Assembly (NCBI RefSeq): GCF_900116665.1
Contig: NZ_FPBK01000013.1
Span: forward strand, 1 to 64,000
Length of the DNA stretch: 64,000 nucleotides
Reading direction: 5' to 3'
From: Pustulibacterium marinum
Lineage (GTDB): Bacteria; Bacteroidota; Bacteroidia; Flavobacteriales; Flavobacteriaceae
In this document: piece after piece, positions 51,302 to 59,496 of the stretch
Position numbering within the stretch: the first letter of the stretch is position 1
Layout of the letters: each line of letters opens with the position of its first letter
Program-made: the position numbers and the translations under genes
The notes under the pieces: model-generated
Told to the model about the DNA's origin: nothing
The model's input: the letters and a program-made list of their open reading frames with translations, nothing else
The model's database searches: none

Positions 51302-52621
51302 ATGAGTGTTATTTTAGTAAAAGCTATTCAGCTTATCCTTAGTTTATCTTTACTTATTGTATTGCATGAATTAGGACATTTTATCCCTGCAAAATTATTC
51401 AAAACCAGAGTAGAGAAGTTCTTCTTATTTTTTGATGTAAAGTTTGCTTTGTTCAAAAAGAAAATAGGAGAAACAGTATATGGAATAGGTTGGTTGCCTT
51501 TAGGAGGATATGTAAAGATATCCGGAATGATTGATGAGAGCATGGACAAAGAGCAAATGGCACTACCGCCACAGCCATGGGAATTTAGAAGTAAACCAGC
51601 TTGGCAACGTCTTATTATAATGATTGGCGGTGTTACTGTAAACGTTCTTTTAGGATTCTTTATTTACGCCATGTTATTATTTTTCTATGGTAAAGAAGAA
51701 TTAAAACCTTCTCAGATGCCAGATGGCTTTGAAGTAGCGGAAATCATGGAACCATACGGATTCAAAGATGGTGATCAAATACTTTCTATAAACGGGGAGG
51801 AATTGGATAATTCTATGGACATCAATCGTTATCTAATGGTGCGAGATGTTTCTAACATAGAGGTAGAGCATGCGAACGGAAATGTGGAAACCTTGCATTT
51901 GCCAGATACTATAGGAATTCATTTATTTAAAGAAGGTGTAATGATACCGTTCATTCCTTTTAGAGATAACACTATAGATACGGTATTAGCAGAAATGCCT
52001 GCGGCCATATCAGGTATAGAGAAAGGCGATAAAGTGATTGATGTAGATGGTAAGAAAATTTCTTTTTTCCATGAAATTAGTGATCAACTTAAAGCTGGAG
52101 TAAAATCAACCATAACCGTAGAAAGAGATGGTACAGAAAAAACATTTACAGTTGTTCCAGATAAAGATGATAAACTTGGTATAAATAGTAGCTCCTACTT
52201 TGATGTAAATCCTGCAACAAAGAAATATTCGTTTGGTGATGCAATAGCAAGTGGTGTAAGTTATGGTTACTGGACTATTCATGACTATGCGGTACAATTT
52301 AAATATGTATTCACTAAAAAAGGAGCTTCACAAGTGGGAGGTTTTGGTGCTATTGCAAAAATGTTTCCTTCAGCTTGGGATTGGCAAGCATTCTGGGAAA
52401 CGACTGCTTTAATCTCTTTGATCTTGGCTTTCATGAATATTTTACCAATTCCGGCATTGGATGGTGGCCATGTTGTATTTTTATTATATGAAATGATTAC
52501 CGGTAGAAAACCGAGTGATAAGTTTATGGAATATGCGCAAATGGCTGGTTTCTTTATAGTTATTGCACTAGTGTTATATGCAAATGGAAATGACCTTTAC
52601 AGGGCTATTTTTGGCAATTAG
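51302..52621 (+). CDS. rseP: RseP site-2 metalloprotease
   Basis: 439 residues. HELGH at 22-26 in the first TM helix and LDGGHVVF (~386) in the C-terminal TM pair complete the zinc site. Two periplasmic PDZ-like domains lie between (DGFEVAEIMEPYGFKDGDQIL; AISGIEKGDKVIDVDG). Known for intramembrane cleavage of anti-sigma factors. No cognate anti-sigma is next to it; the ECF sigma gene at 36.2 kb has a membrane partner that could in principle be a substrate, but that is untested. Followed by a consensus promoter and tRNA-Asn. Confidence 0.95.
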   Translation: MSVILVKAIQLILSLSLLIVLHELGHFIPAKLFKTRVEKFFLFFDVKFALFKKKIGETVYGIGWLPLGGYVKISGMIDESMDKEQMALPPQPWEFRSKPAWQRLIIMIGGVTVNVLLGFFIYAMLLFFYGKEELKPSQMPDGFEVAEIMEPYGFKDGDQILSINGEELDNSMDINRYLMVRDVSNIEVEHANGNVETLHLPDTIGIHLFKEGVMIPFIPFRDNTIDTVLAEMPAAISGIEKGDKVIDVDGKKISFFHEISDQLKAGVKSTITVERDGTEKTFTVVPDKDDKLGINSSSYFDVNPATKKYSFGDAIASGVSYGYWTIHDYAVQFKYVFTKKGASQVGGFGAIAKMFPSAWDWQAFWETTALISLILAFMNILPIPALDGGHVVFLLYEMITGRKPSDKFMEYAQMAGFFIVIALVLYANGNDLYRAIFGN

Positions 52622-52650
52622 AAAAAAAAATAAAAAACTTTTGAAATTTA

Positions 52651-52681
52651 TTTGGTAGAATATAAAATTGCCCTATATTTG
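52651..52681 (+). promoter_or_regulatory. tRNA-Asn promoter
   Basis: TTTG (52651-52654), 19-bp spacer and TATATTTG (52674-52681): an exact Bacteroidota consensus, 30 bp before the tRNA. Confidence 0.85.
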
Positions 52682-52711
52682 CCACCGCAAAACAGGATAA
52701 GCGAATAACAT

Positions 52712-52785
52712 TCCTCCTTAGCTCAGTTGGTTAGAGCATCTGACTGTTAATCAGAGGGTCCTTGGTTCGAGCCCAAGAGGAGGAG
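52712..52785 (+). tRNA. tRNA-Asn (GTT)
   Basis: 74 nt. The acceptor stem TCCTCCT pairs with AGGAGGA (52712-52718 and 52778-52784) and the discriminator base is G. D-arm AGCTCAGTTGGTTAGAGC. Anticodon loop CTGTTAA with anticodon GTT at 52746-52748. T-arm has GGTTCGAGCC. CCA is not encoded. A terminator hairpin follows. Confidence 0.97.
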
Positions 52786-52794
52786 CTTATTAAG

Positions 52795-52827
52795 AAAGCC
52801 TTACAGAAATGTAAGGCTTTTTCTTTT
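52795..52827 (+). terminator. tRNA-Asn terminator
   Basis: AAAGCCTTACA / TGTAAGGCTTT stem with a GAAA loop and following T-rich run. Confidence 0.85.
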
Positions 52828-53171
52828 TAATAATACTGACATATCATCACCTTTCGTCTGCAAAAATTTCAGTCGATTTTTCTTAACATTTTTTAACGGT
52901 CTTGTTTATGTTTAAAAAGGCCCAAAAATCAAGCTGATTTTCTTTTCGCTATTTGCATTTCTTCAAAACGCGTTATTGTATACCACGCAAGGGCTCAGGC
53001 GTTTTTCACAAAACATAACCAATAGATAAAATGTGTAATTTTTCAGTTTTTTGATAGAATTTATCTATTTAATAAGGGTTTGCTTCAATAATCTCTATGG
53101 TTATAAATAGTATAACGTACAGTATTTGAACAACTTTGTAGTGAAATTAATTATTAACTAAAAACTAATAC
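52828..53171. other. 344-bp intergenic region before proC
   Basis: AT-rich, with several poly-T/poly-A tracts and short direct words. No consensus promoter, palindrome, RNA gene or ORF of useful size stands out. The proC promoter must be here, but I cannot place it. Confidence 0.35.
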
Positions 53172-53981
53172 ATGAAAGTTTTAGTAATAGGTGCAGGAAA
53201 TATGGGCCTCACCTATGCCCAAGGGATGTCCAAGTCAAAATTCTTAAAAAAGAAAGATTTAATGATCTTGGATGCTCTTCCAGAAAAAATACAAACGCTG
53301 AAAAAAGAAGCACCGCAATTTGATGTGTATGCGAAACTAGAAGACTGCTTACCAAAAGCTGATATCATCTTTTTGGCTGTAAAACCTTATCATAGTGCAG
53401 AACTTTTTGAGGAAATCAAAAAAATGGTAAAGCCAGATCAAATCTTAGTTTCAATTATGGCAGGAGTAACCATAGAAACTATGAAAGAATCCATGGGAGT
53501 AACCAAAGTAGTTAGAGCTATGCCTAACTTACCTGCTCAGGTGGGAAAAGGAGTAACATCTTTTACATCGAGCCCAGAGGTGTCAAGATTAGAGTTAATC
53601 ACCGTAGAGAGCCTGTTAAGTACGACAGGTAAAGCCCTACGAGTAAGTAACGAAAACTTTATTGATGCTTCCACAGGAATCTCAGGTAGTGGACCTGCCT
53701 ATGTATTTTACTTCATGCAATCAATGATGGAGGCTGCGCTTAAAATGGGCTTCTCTTCAGATGATTCTAAAATGTTGGTTGCACAAACTTTTGAAGGTGC
53801 CGTTGAGCTCTTCATACAATCAGACCTTTCTCCAAATTCTTGGATGGATAGAGTAGCTTCCAAAGGTGGTACTACAAGAGCCGCTTTAGATTCAATGGAA
53901 GATAACAACGTAAAAGAGCTTATTAAAGAAGCAGCGTATGCCGCTTTTGACAGAGCTGTAGAATTAGGAAAAGAAGATTAA
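53172..53981 (+). CDS. proC: Pyrroline-5-carboxylate reductase
   Basis: 269 residues. N-terminal NAD(P)-binding GAGNMGLTYAQGM, then LAVKPYH and the family signature region GSGPAYVFYFMQSMMEAALKMG. C-terminal dimer helix region with MDRVASKGGTTRAALDSMEDNN. It reduces P5C to proline, the last step. First of proC-proB-proA: all three proline-biosynthesis genes lie together, 16 bp and 29 bp apart. Confidence 0.95.
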   Translation: MKVLVIGAGNMGLTYAQGMSKSKFLKKKDLMILDALPEKIQTLKKEAPQFDVYAKLEDCLPKADIIFLAVKPYHSAELFEEIKKMVKPDQILVSIMAGVTIETMKESMGVTKVVRAMPNLPAQVGKGVTSFTSSPEVSRLELITVESLLSTTGKALRVSNENFIDASTGISGSGPAYVFYFMQSMMEAALKMGFSSDDSKMLVAQTFEGAVELFIQSDLSPNSWMDRVASKGGTTRAALDSMEDNNVKELIKEAAYAAFDRAVELGKED

Positions 53982-53997
53982 TTACAAAATTAAAAGA

Positions 53998-54768
53998 ATG
54001 TACGATAAACGTGTGGTCATCAAAGTAGGAACAAATGTAATGACCAACAAAGACAACAGAATAGTTAGACCAGTAATTGAACACTTAGTAAAGCAAATTG
54101 CTGAACTTTATGAAAGAAACATTATGACAGTTTTAGTTTCTTCGGGTTCTGTAATTGCAGGTAAAGAAGTGTTGGGCGAAAGTCATATCAAACAAAAAAC
54201 AATGCGTAGACAGGTTTATTCTGCCATAGGGCAACCTAGAATGATGCGCTTGTATTACAATATTTTTCATGATTACGGAATGAAGTGTGCGCAGGTATTA
54301 GCTACCAAGCGTGACTTTAATCCTGGAGATCACCGCAAGAATATGATCAATTGTTATGAAGGATTACTTTCTGAAGGCGTAGTGCCTATCGCAAATGAAG
54401 ATGATGCTGTTTCTTTAACTAGCGGAATGTTTACTGATAACGATGAGTTAGCAAGTTTAGTAGCCGAGTTGATTGATGCAGATGCACTAATTCTTTTAAC
54501 AGATACAGATGGTTTGTATGACGGTCACCCAGATGATGATGATACAAAACTTATTGAGAATGTAAACGTAGAGGAAAACGTTGAAAAATACGTTGCAGAA
54601 AGCCGCAAAGGTGAAGCAGAAGGTAGAGGAGGAATGGCTTCCAAATTGAATATTGCAAAAACCACGGCTTCTAAAGATATTCCAACGTATATCGCCAATG
54701 GTAAAAAGGAGAATGTAATCCTTGATATTATGGACGGTAAATCAGTAGGAACAAAGTTTACATCGTAA
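53998..54768 (+). CDS. proB: Glutamate 5-kinase (short form)
   Basis: 256 residues. Amino-acid kinase fold: VIKVGTNVMTNKDNR, VSSGSVIAGKEVLG, PIANEDDAV, LLTDTDGLYD. It phosphorylates glutamate to start proline synthesis. The C-terminal PUA domain of the E. coli enzyme (367 aa) is missing; short forms are known in many bacteria. It is 16 bp after proC and 29 bp before proA. Confidence 0.95.
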   Translation: MYDKRVVIKVGTNVMTNKDNRIVRPVIEHLVKQIAELYERNIMTVLVSSGSVIAGKEVLGESHIKQKTMRRQVYSAIGQPRMMRLYYNIFHDYGMKCAQVLATKRDFNPGDHRKNMINCYEGLLSEGVVPIANEDDAVSLTSGMFTDNDELASLVAELIDADALILLTDTDGLYDGHPDDDDTKLIENVNVEENVEKYVAESRKGEAEGRGGMASKLNIAKTTASKDIPTYIANGKKENVILDIMDGKSVGTKFTS

Positions 54769-54797
54769 TTAGAAAAAGAAAAAATTAGCAGAAAAAC

Positions 54798-55997
54798 ATG
54801 AAATTATTAAAAACCGAAATAAAAAATAAAGTATTGCAATCTATGATCAACATTCTTGATGAGCGTAGAGAAGCAATCATTGCAGCGAACAAACAAGACT
54901 TGGATGCGTTTACCAAAGATGATCAAGCGATGTATGATCGTTTGATTGTAAACGATAAAAAGGTAGATGGTATGATTCAGTCTGTAAAAGAAGTAATGTC
55001 TCAAGAAGATCCGGTAGATCAGGAAATATCAAATGTATTTCTTGATAATGGATTGAAAATTTATAATAAAACGGCTCCATTTGGAACCATAATGATTATT
55101 TATGAATCTCGTCCGGATGTAACCATTGAGGCGGCTGTACTTGCATTTAAAGCGAATAACAAAATTCTTTTAAAAGGAGGTAAAGAAGCGATTCATAGTA
55201 ATAAAGAACTTGTGAATTGCTGGCATAAAGCTTTAGCAGAAAACGGACTTGACAGTGATTGGATTCAGTTAATGACATTGAATAGAGAAGAAACTCAAGC
55301 TTTCTTGAAAAATCCTTCTCAAAAACTAGATTTAATTGTTCCAAGAGGCGGTGAGCGTTTAATTGCATTTGTTAAAGAGCATGCACAATGTGCAGTTTTA
55401 ATTAGTGGTCGCGGTAACAATTTTCTATTTGTAAATAAAGATGCAGATTGGGAAAAAACGAAAAAAGTTATCGTAAACGCTAAAACTCATAAGATTTCAG
55501 CATGTAATGCTTTGGATAAAATTTTGATAGATGAGAATCTTCCAGATTTTGAGTCGAAATTGAAAGAGTTGAACGAAACTTTGAAGGCTAATGATGTAAA
55601 AGTGTTAGTGGATAAAGACGTATCAAAAACACTTTCAGATAATCAGTTAATTTCTGATGACCATATTTGGTACGAAGAATTTCTTGCACTTCAATGTATA
55701 GTAGGTACTGCCAAAGGTTTGGATGATGCAATTGAAAAAATTAATACCTATTCTGGTGGTCACTCTTCTACTATTATGACGGAAGATAAAGAAGCTGCCT
55801 TCGCATTCATGCAACAAATTGATAGTGCGGCAGTGTATCATAATGCTTCTACTCGTTTTACAGATGGTGGACAAATGGGCGTAGGTGCTGAGTTAGCCAT
55901 TAGTACCGATAAGTTACACCACAGAGGTCCATTAGGATTAAAACAGTTGACAACCAATAAATATTATGTTTTTGGTGATGGTCAAATAAGAGTTTAA
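54798..55997 (+). CDS. proA: Gamma-glutamyl phosphate reductase
   Basis: 399 residues. ALDH-like fold. Cofactor/substrate parts: TAPFGTIMIIYESRPDVT, LLKGGKEAIHSN, VPRGGERLI, then the active-site Cys in HKISACNALDKIL. C-terminal HHRGPLGLKQLTTNKYYVFGDGQIR is typical of ProA. It reduces glutamyl-5-phosphate to the semialdehyde. Last of proCBA and followed by a terminator. Confidence 0.96.
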   Translation: MKLLKTEIKNKVLQSMINILDERREAIIAANKQDLDAFTKDDQAMYDRLIVNDKKVDGMIQSVKEVMSQEDPVDQEISNVFLDNGLKIYNKTAPFGTIMIIYESRPDVTIEAAVLAFKANNKILLKGGKEAIHSNKELVNCWHKALAENGLDSDWIQLMTLNREETQAFLKNPSQKLDLIVPRGGERLIAFVKEHAQCAVLISGRGNNFLFVNKDADWEKTKKVIVNAKTHKISACNALDKILIDENLPDFESKLKELNETLKANDVKVLVDKDVSKTLSDNQLISDDHIWYEEFLALQCIVGTAKGLDDAIEKINTYSGGHSSTIMTEDKEAAFAFMQQIDSAAVYHNASTRFTDGGQMGVGAELAISTDKLHHRGPLGLKQLTTNKYYVFGDGQIRV

Positions 55998-56026
55998 TAG
56001 CAGTTTATTTTTCCCCTATATAGTTG

Positions 56027-56063
56027 AAAAAAAGGAGGTACGTTTTGCGTATCTCCTTTTTTT
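56027..56063 (+). terminator. proCBA terminator
   Basis: AAAAAAGGAGGTACG / CGTATCTCCTTTTTT stem (one G-T pair) with a TTTTG loop and a T-run. The AGGAGG inside is stem sequence, not a ribosome-binding site. Confidence 0.85.
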
Positions 56064-56083
56064 ATATCTTATAAACAAAAACC

Positions 56084-56443
56084 TTGGCAGAACATAATCA
56101 ATTTGGAAAAGAGGCTGAAGAAAGAGCTGCTCAATATCTTTTAGGGAAAAAGTACAGCATTCTGGAGCGCAATTATTATTACCAAAAAGCAGAGATAGAT
56201 ATTCTGGCTTTAAAAGAAAATACACTAGTTGTTGTAGAAGTAAAGGCGCGTAGTTCCTCATATTTTGGTGAACCAGAGCAATTTGTAAGTAAGAAAAAAA
56301 TCCGACTGCTCACAAATGCCGTAGATATATATGTAAACAAAAATGATCTAGATGTAGAAGTAAGGTTTGACATAATATCAATTTTAAGGCAAAATAATGA
56401 GTTAATAGTCAATCATATAGAGGATGCATTTTATTTTTTTTAA
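56084..56443 (+). CDS. YraN/UPF0102-family nuclease-like protein
   Basis: 119 residues from a TTG start (56084; (M)AEHNQFGKEAEERAAQYL). The nuclease-fold motif AEIDILALKENTLVVVEVKAR holds the Asp...Glu-x-Lys catalytic set of the restriction-endonuclease-like superfamily. Role uncertain; often with DNA-processing genes. A small gene just after the proCBA terminator. Confidence 0.9.
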   Translation: MAEHNQFGKEAEERAAQYLLGKKYSILERNYYYQKAEIDILALKENTLVVVEVKARSSSYFGEPEQFVSKKKIRLLTNAVDIYVNKNDLDVEVRFDIISILRQNNELIVNHIEDAFYFF

Positions 56444-56508
56444 AAATTGAACTATTTGTTGTAAATAAAACATTTTGTTTTATTTTTGACAAACCAAAAT
56501 TCATTCTC

Positions 56509-57168
56509 ATGAAAACTATTTCGTCTGTTGTAGAAGAGTATATTAAGTCTAAACCATTTTTGCAGAGTGCGTTAGCGCAAGGTATTATCAATCTTACCTC
56601 TCTTTCCAGAGTGATTAAAGAAGATATTCAGGAAGATTTGGGTAAGGAGATTCGAAGTGGAGCTGTGGTAATGGCGCTAAAACGCTTATCTACAGATATG
56701 GAATTTAGAGCTACACACAGAATTTTGAAAGTTCTTAAGAATATTGGTGAAATTACGGTTCGTTCTTCTTTAACAGATTATACATTTTTGGTTTCCGAAA
56801 ATATTTTGGATAGTCAGTCACAATTATTGAGTGAGATCAATAGAAACAAAGATGTGTTTTATACGTCATCTCGTGGTGTAAATGAGATCAATATTGTCAT
56901 TAGCAATGCGATGGAGTCCACGGTAGAAGAAATTTTTAAGTTAGAGAAATGTACACAGAAGTTGGAAAATTTATCTTCAATTTCAGTGAAGTTACCAGAA
57001 GACAATGTTTCCACTCCGGGAATCTACTATTTCATTTTTCAGCGTTTAGCTTGGGAAGGAATTATAATAAACGAAGTGATTTCTACATCAAACGAGTTTA
57101 CCATTATTGTTGCAGAGGAACAAATCGACAAAGCATTTAAAGTGATGAAAGATTTAAAGAGTTTGTAA
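56509..57168 (+). CDS. ACT-like-domain protein (aspartate-kinase-type regulatory domain without kinase)
   Basis: 219 residues. An N-terminal helical part (~1-75, VVEEYIKSKPFLQSALAQGIINLTSLSRVIKEDI) is followed by two ACT-like alpha/beta units (~80-150 and ~155-219: ISVKLPEDNVSTPGIYYFIFQRLAWEGIIINEVISTSNEFTIIV), which resemble the regulatory end of aspartate kinase. No kinase domain is present. Flavobacterial homologues are often called 'aspartate kinase' for that reason. Probably an amino-acid-binding regulator. It has no recognised DNA-binding domain. 78 bp before the metalloprotease gene. Confidence 0.75.
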   Translation: MKTISSVVEEYIKSKPFLQSALAQGIINLTSLSRVIKEDIQEDLGKEIRSGAVVMALKRLSTDMEFRATHRILKVLKNIGEITVRSSLTDYTFLVSENILDSQSQLLSEINRNKDVFYTSSRGVNEINIVISNAMESTVEEIFKLEKCTQKLENLSSISVKLPEDNVSTPGIYYFIFQRLAWEGIIINEVISTSNEFTIIVAEEQIDKAFKVMKDLKSL

Positions 57169-57246
57169 AAAACTTCTTAATATTTTGAAATTAAATGCAA
57201 AACATATTGTTTTGCATTTCTTTTTTATAACAATTTTAACCTAGTC

Positions 57247-59436
57247 ATGAGAAAAATACTCTTTGTTTTTGGAATGTTGTTTTTAACAACAGCGTCCACG
57301 CTTTTTGGGCAAAATAGAGTAGGCGAAGAGGTAAGCAAGCTAAAGAAAGCTGGTGCTACTTTTGAGTCGTACAATATCCTATCTGAAAATCCTTCTTTAG
57401 CAACTAAAGCTACTAAAGAGGTAGTTAAAAATGCTACCTATGCAAGTGTAGATTTAGAAACTGTATCTAACATTTTCAATAATGCTTCGGAATACATCAG
57501 TCTTCAAATTCCTTATAACGGGAATACCATTGAAGCAACGCTTTACAGAGTGAATTTATTTACAGACGATTTTCATATAGATACAGATAAAAAGGAAAAT
57601 ATACCTTACAATGGAGGTGTTTATTATCGAGGAATTATAGATGGAGAGGTAACATCGGTAGCATCTTTTAGTTTTTTTGAAGAAGAATTCAATGGCGTTG
57701 TTTCTTCCAATGAATTGGGTAATATCATAATTGGTAAGTTGGATGTTGCAAAGAATACTTCAGATTATATTGTCTATCAAGATGAAAATCTATTGGCAGA
57801 CCTTGGTGGAGTTTGTGGAACAGACGATACAAAATATACTCCTAATGAAGAAAATGGTGATAATCATAAATCAAATTTAGAAACGAATACTACCAACTGT
57901 GTAACCTTGTATTTTGAAATTGATTATGACTTATATGTTCAAAATGGGAGTGATGAAACTACTACTACAAACTGGATGACATCAGTTTTCAATAATGTAC
58001 AAACGTTGTATGACAATGATGGAATTACCACTGCATTGAAGTCATTATATATCTGGACTACTGATGATCCTTATTCCGGTTCAAGTTCTTCGGATTATTT
58101 GTATCAATTTAATGATGAGAGACCTGTTTTTGATGGAGATTTAGGGATGCTTGTAGGTATCGATCCTGGAGGGTTAGGTGGTGTTGCAGTAACTATTGGA
58201 GGTTTTTGTTCGCAAAATAATTTTAGCTATTCGGATGTAAATTATAGTTACAGTACTGTGCCTACATATTCATGGACAGTTCAAGTAATCACTCATGAAT
58301 TAGGACACTTAATGGGATCACCTCATACACATGGTTGCTACTGGAATGGTGATAGTACCTCTATAGATGGTTGTGGGCAACAAGCTGGATATTCCGAAGG
58401 ATCTTGTGCAACCGGACCAATCCCTTACAGTGCAAAGGGAACAATAATGAGCTATTGTCATTTGATTAGCGGAGTTGGTATTAGTTTCTCAAATGGTTTT
58501 GGTACACAACCTACTGCCTTGATCACAAATACAATTGAAGCAAGTAATTGTTTAAGTACAGACTGTATCAATACTTGTATCAATATGATAGAGTCAGTAA
58601 GTTTTTCTAATGTAACCAGTACATCATTTGATATTTCTTGGGTTGATAATAGTGATACCAGCAGTTGGCAAATATCAGTAATACCACTTACTAGTATTTT
58701 TAATTCATGGAATACGGTGACAACAAATTCTTACTCAGTTTCTGGGTTAAATGAAAATACATATTATAAAGTAAACATAAGACCAAACTGTAGTGCCAAT
58801 TCACAAACTATTTATCCAACTTCTTTTATTGGAGCTACTGGTGGTGATGTTTGTGCAGGAATGGTATTTACCGATACAGGAGGTACAACTGACGAATATG
58901 ACAACAATGAAACCATAGTAAGAACTTTTGTTCCCGATCAGGAAAATTCTGCTGTGACGGCAACATTTACAAGTTTTGCGTTAGAGGAAGATTGGGACTA
59001 TATGTATATTTATGATGGTGCAGATACAACTGCTGAACTTTTAACCCCAGATGGTTTAACAGGGTTCGATCTTCCGGGAACATACACTTCGTCTGCAGAA
59101 GATGGATCTCTTACTTTTGAATTTATTTCAGATTCTTATGTGACCGAAGAAGGTTGGGAAGCTTCTATTTCCTGTACATCTACGGCTGCTACTGATAGCT
59201 TTTCAATGATAGAGTATTCGTACTATCCAAATCCAACTTCTGGAGAGGTAACCATCAAATCAAAAAGTGAAATTACTAATGTTGCTGTATACAGCGTTAC
59301 AGGTCAATTATTGTTAGAGAAAAAGCCAGCAACAACAGTTGCACAAGTAGATATTTCCAAGTTTGCTACGGGAACTTATTTCTTCAGTATGGAAATTGAA
59401 GGAAAGACGGTGAACTTTAAAGTAATGAAATATTAA
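57247..59436 (+). CDS. Secreted reprolysin-like (M12B-type) zinc metalloprotease with Fn3, CUB and T9SS domains
   Basis: 729 residues. Signal peptide ends near TLFGQN; a propeptide-like region follows (to ~200). The catalytic domain has HELGHLMGSPH near 349-359 (HExxHxxGxxH zinc site) and the Met-turn GTIMSYCH. Then a fibronectin-III-like domain (~448-530), a CUB-like domain (~537-650: CAGMVFTDTGG ... DWDYMYIYDG) and a T9SS sorting domain (~655-729: YYPNPTSGEVTIKS). It is secreted by type IX secretion to degrade external proteins. Single gene with a strong terminator. Confidence 0.93.
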   Translation: MRKILFVFGMLFLTTASTLFGQNRVGEEVSKLKKAGATFESYNILSENPSLATKATKEVVKNATYASVDLETVSNIFNNASEYISLQIPYNGNTIEATLYRVNLFTDDFHIDTDKKENIPYNGGVYYRGIIDGEVTSVASFSFFEEEFNGVVSSNELGNIIIGKLDVAKNTSDYIVYQDENLLADLGGVCGTDDTKYTPNEENGDNHKSNLETNTTNCVTLYFEIDYDLYVQNGSDETTTTNWMTSVFNNVQTLYDNDGITTALKSLYIWTTDDPYSGSSSSDYLYQFNDERPVFDGDLGMLVGIDPGGLGGVAVTIGGFCSQNNFSYSDVNYSYSTVPTYSWTVQVITHELGHLMGSPHTHGCYWNGDSTSIDGCGQQAGYSEGSCATGPIPYSAKGTIMSYCHLISGVGISFSNGFGTQPTALITNTIEASNCLSTDCINTCINMIESVSFSNVTSTSFDISWVDNSDTSSWQISVIPLTSIFNSWNTVTTNSYSVSGLNENTYYKVNIRPNCSANSQTIYPTSFIGATGGDVCAGMVFTDTGGTTDEYDNNETIVRTFVPDQENSAVTATFTSFALEEDWDYMYIYDGADTTAELLTPDGLTGFDLPGTYTSSAEDGSLTFEFISDSYVTEEGWEASISCTSTAATDSFSMIEYSYYPNPTSGEVTIKSKSEITNVAVYSVTGQLLLEKKPATTVAQVDISKFATGTYFFSMEIEGKTVNFKVMKY

Positions 59437-59467
59437 CTTTCGATTGAAACAAAAAGTAGATTATAAT

Positions 59468-59494
59468 AAAAAAGCGGCTCTCAGCCGCTTTTTT
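59468..59494. terminator. Bidirectional terminator, metalloprotease / mfd
   Basis: AAAAAAGCGGCT / AGCCGCTTTTTT with a CTC loop between convergent genes; poly-A and poly-T on the sides let it work both ways. Confidence 0.9.
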
Positions 59495-59496
59495 AT

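Noticed and set aside
56034-56039. AGGAGG as a ribosome-binding site for yraN
   Set aside because: It is part of the proCBA terminator stem and is ~45 bp from the yraN start.
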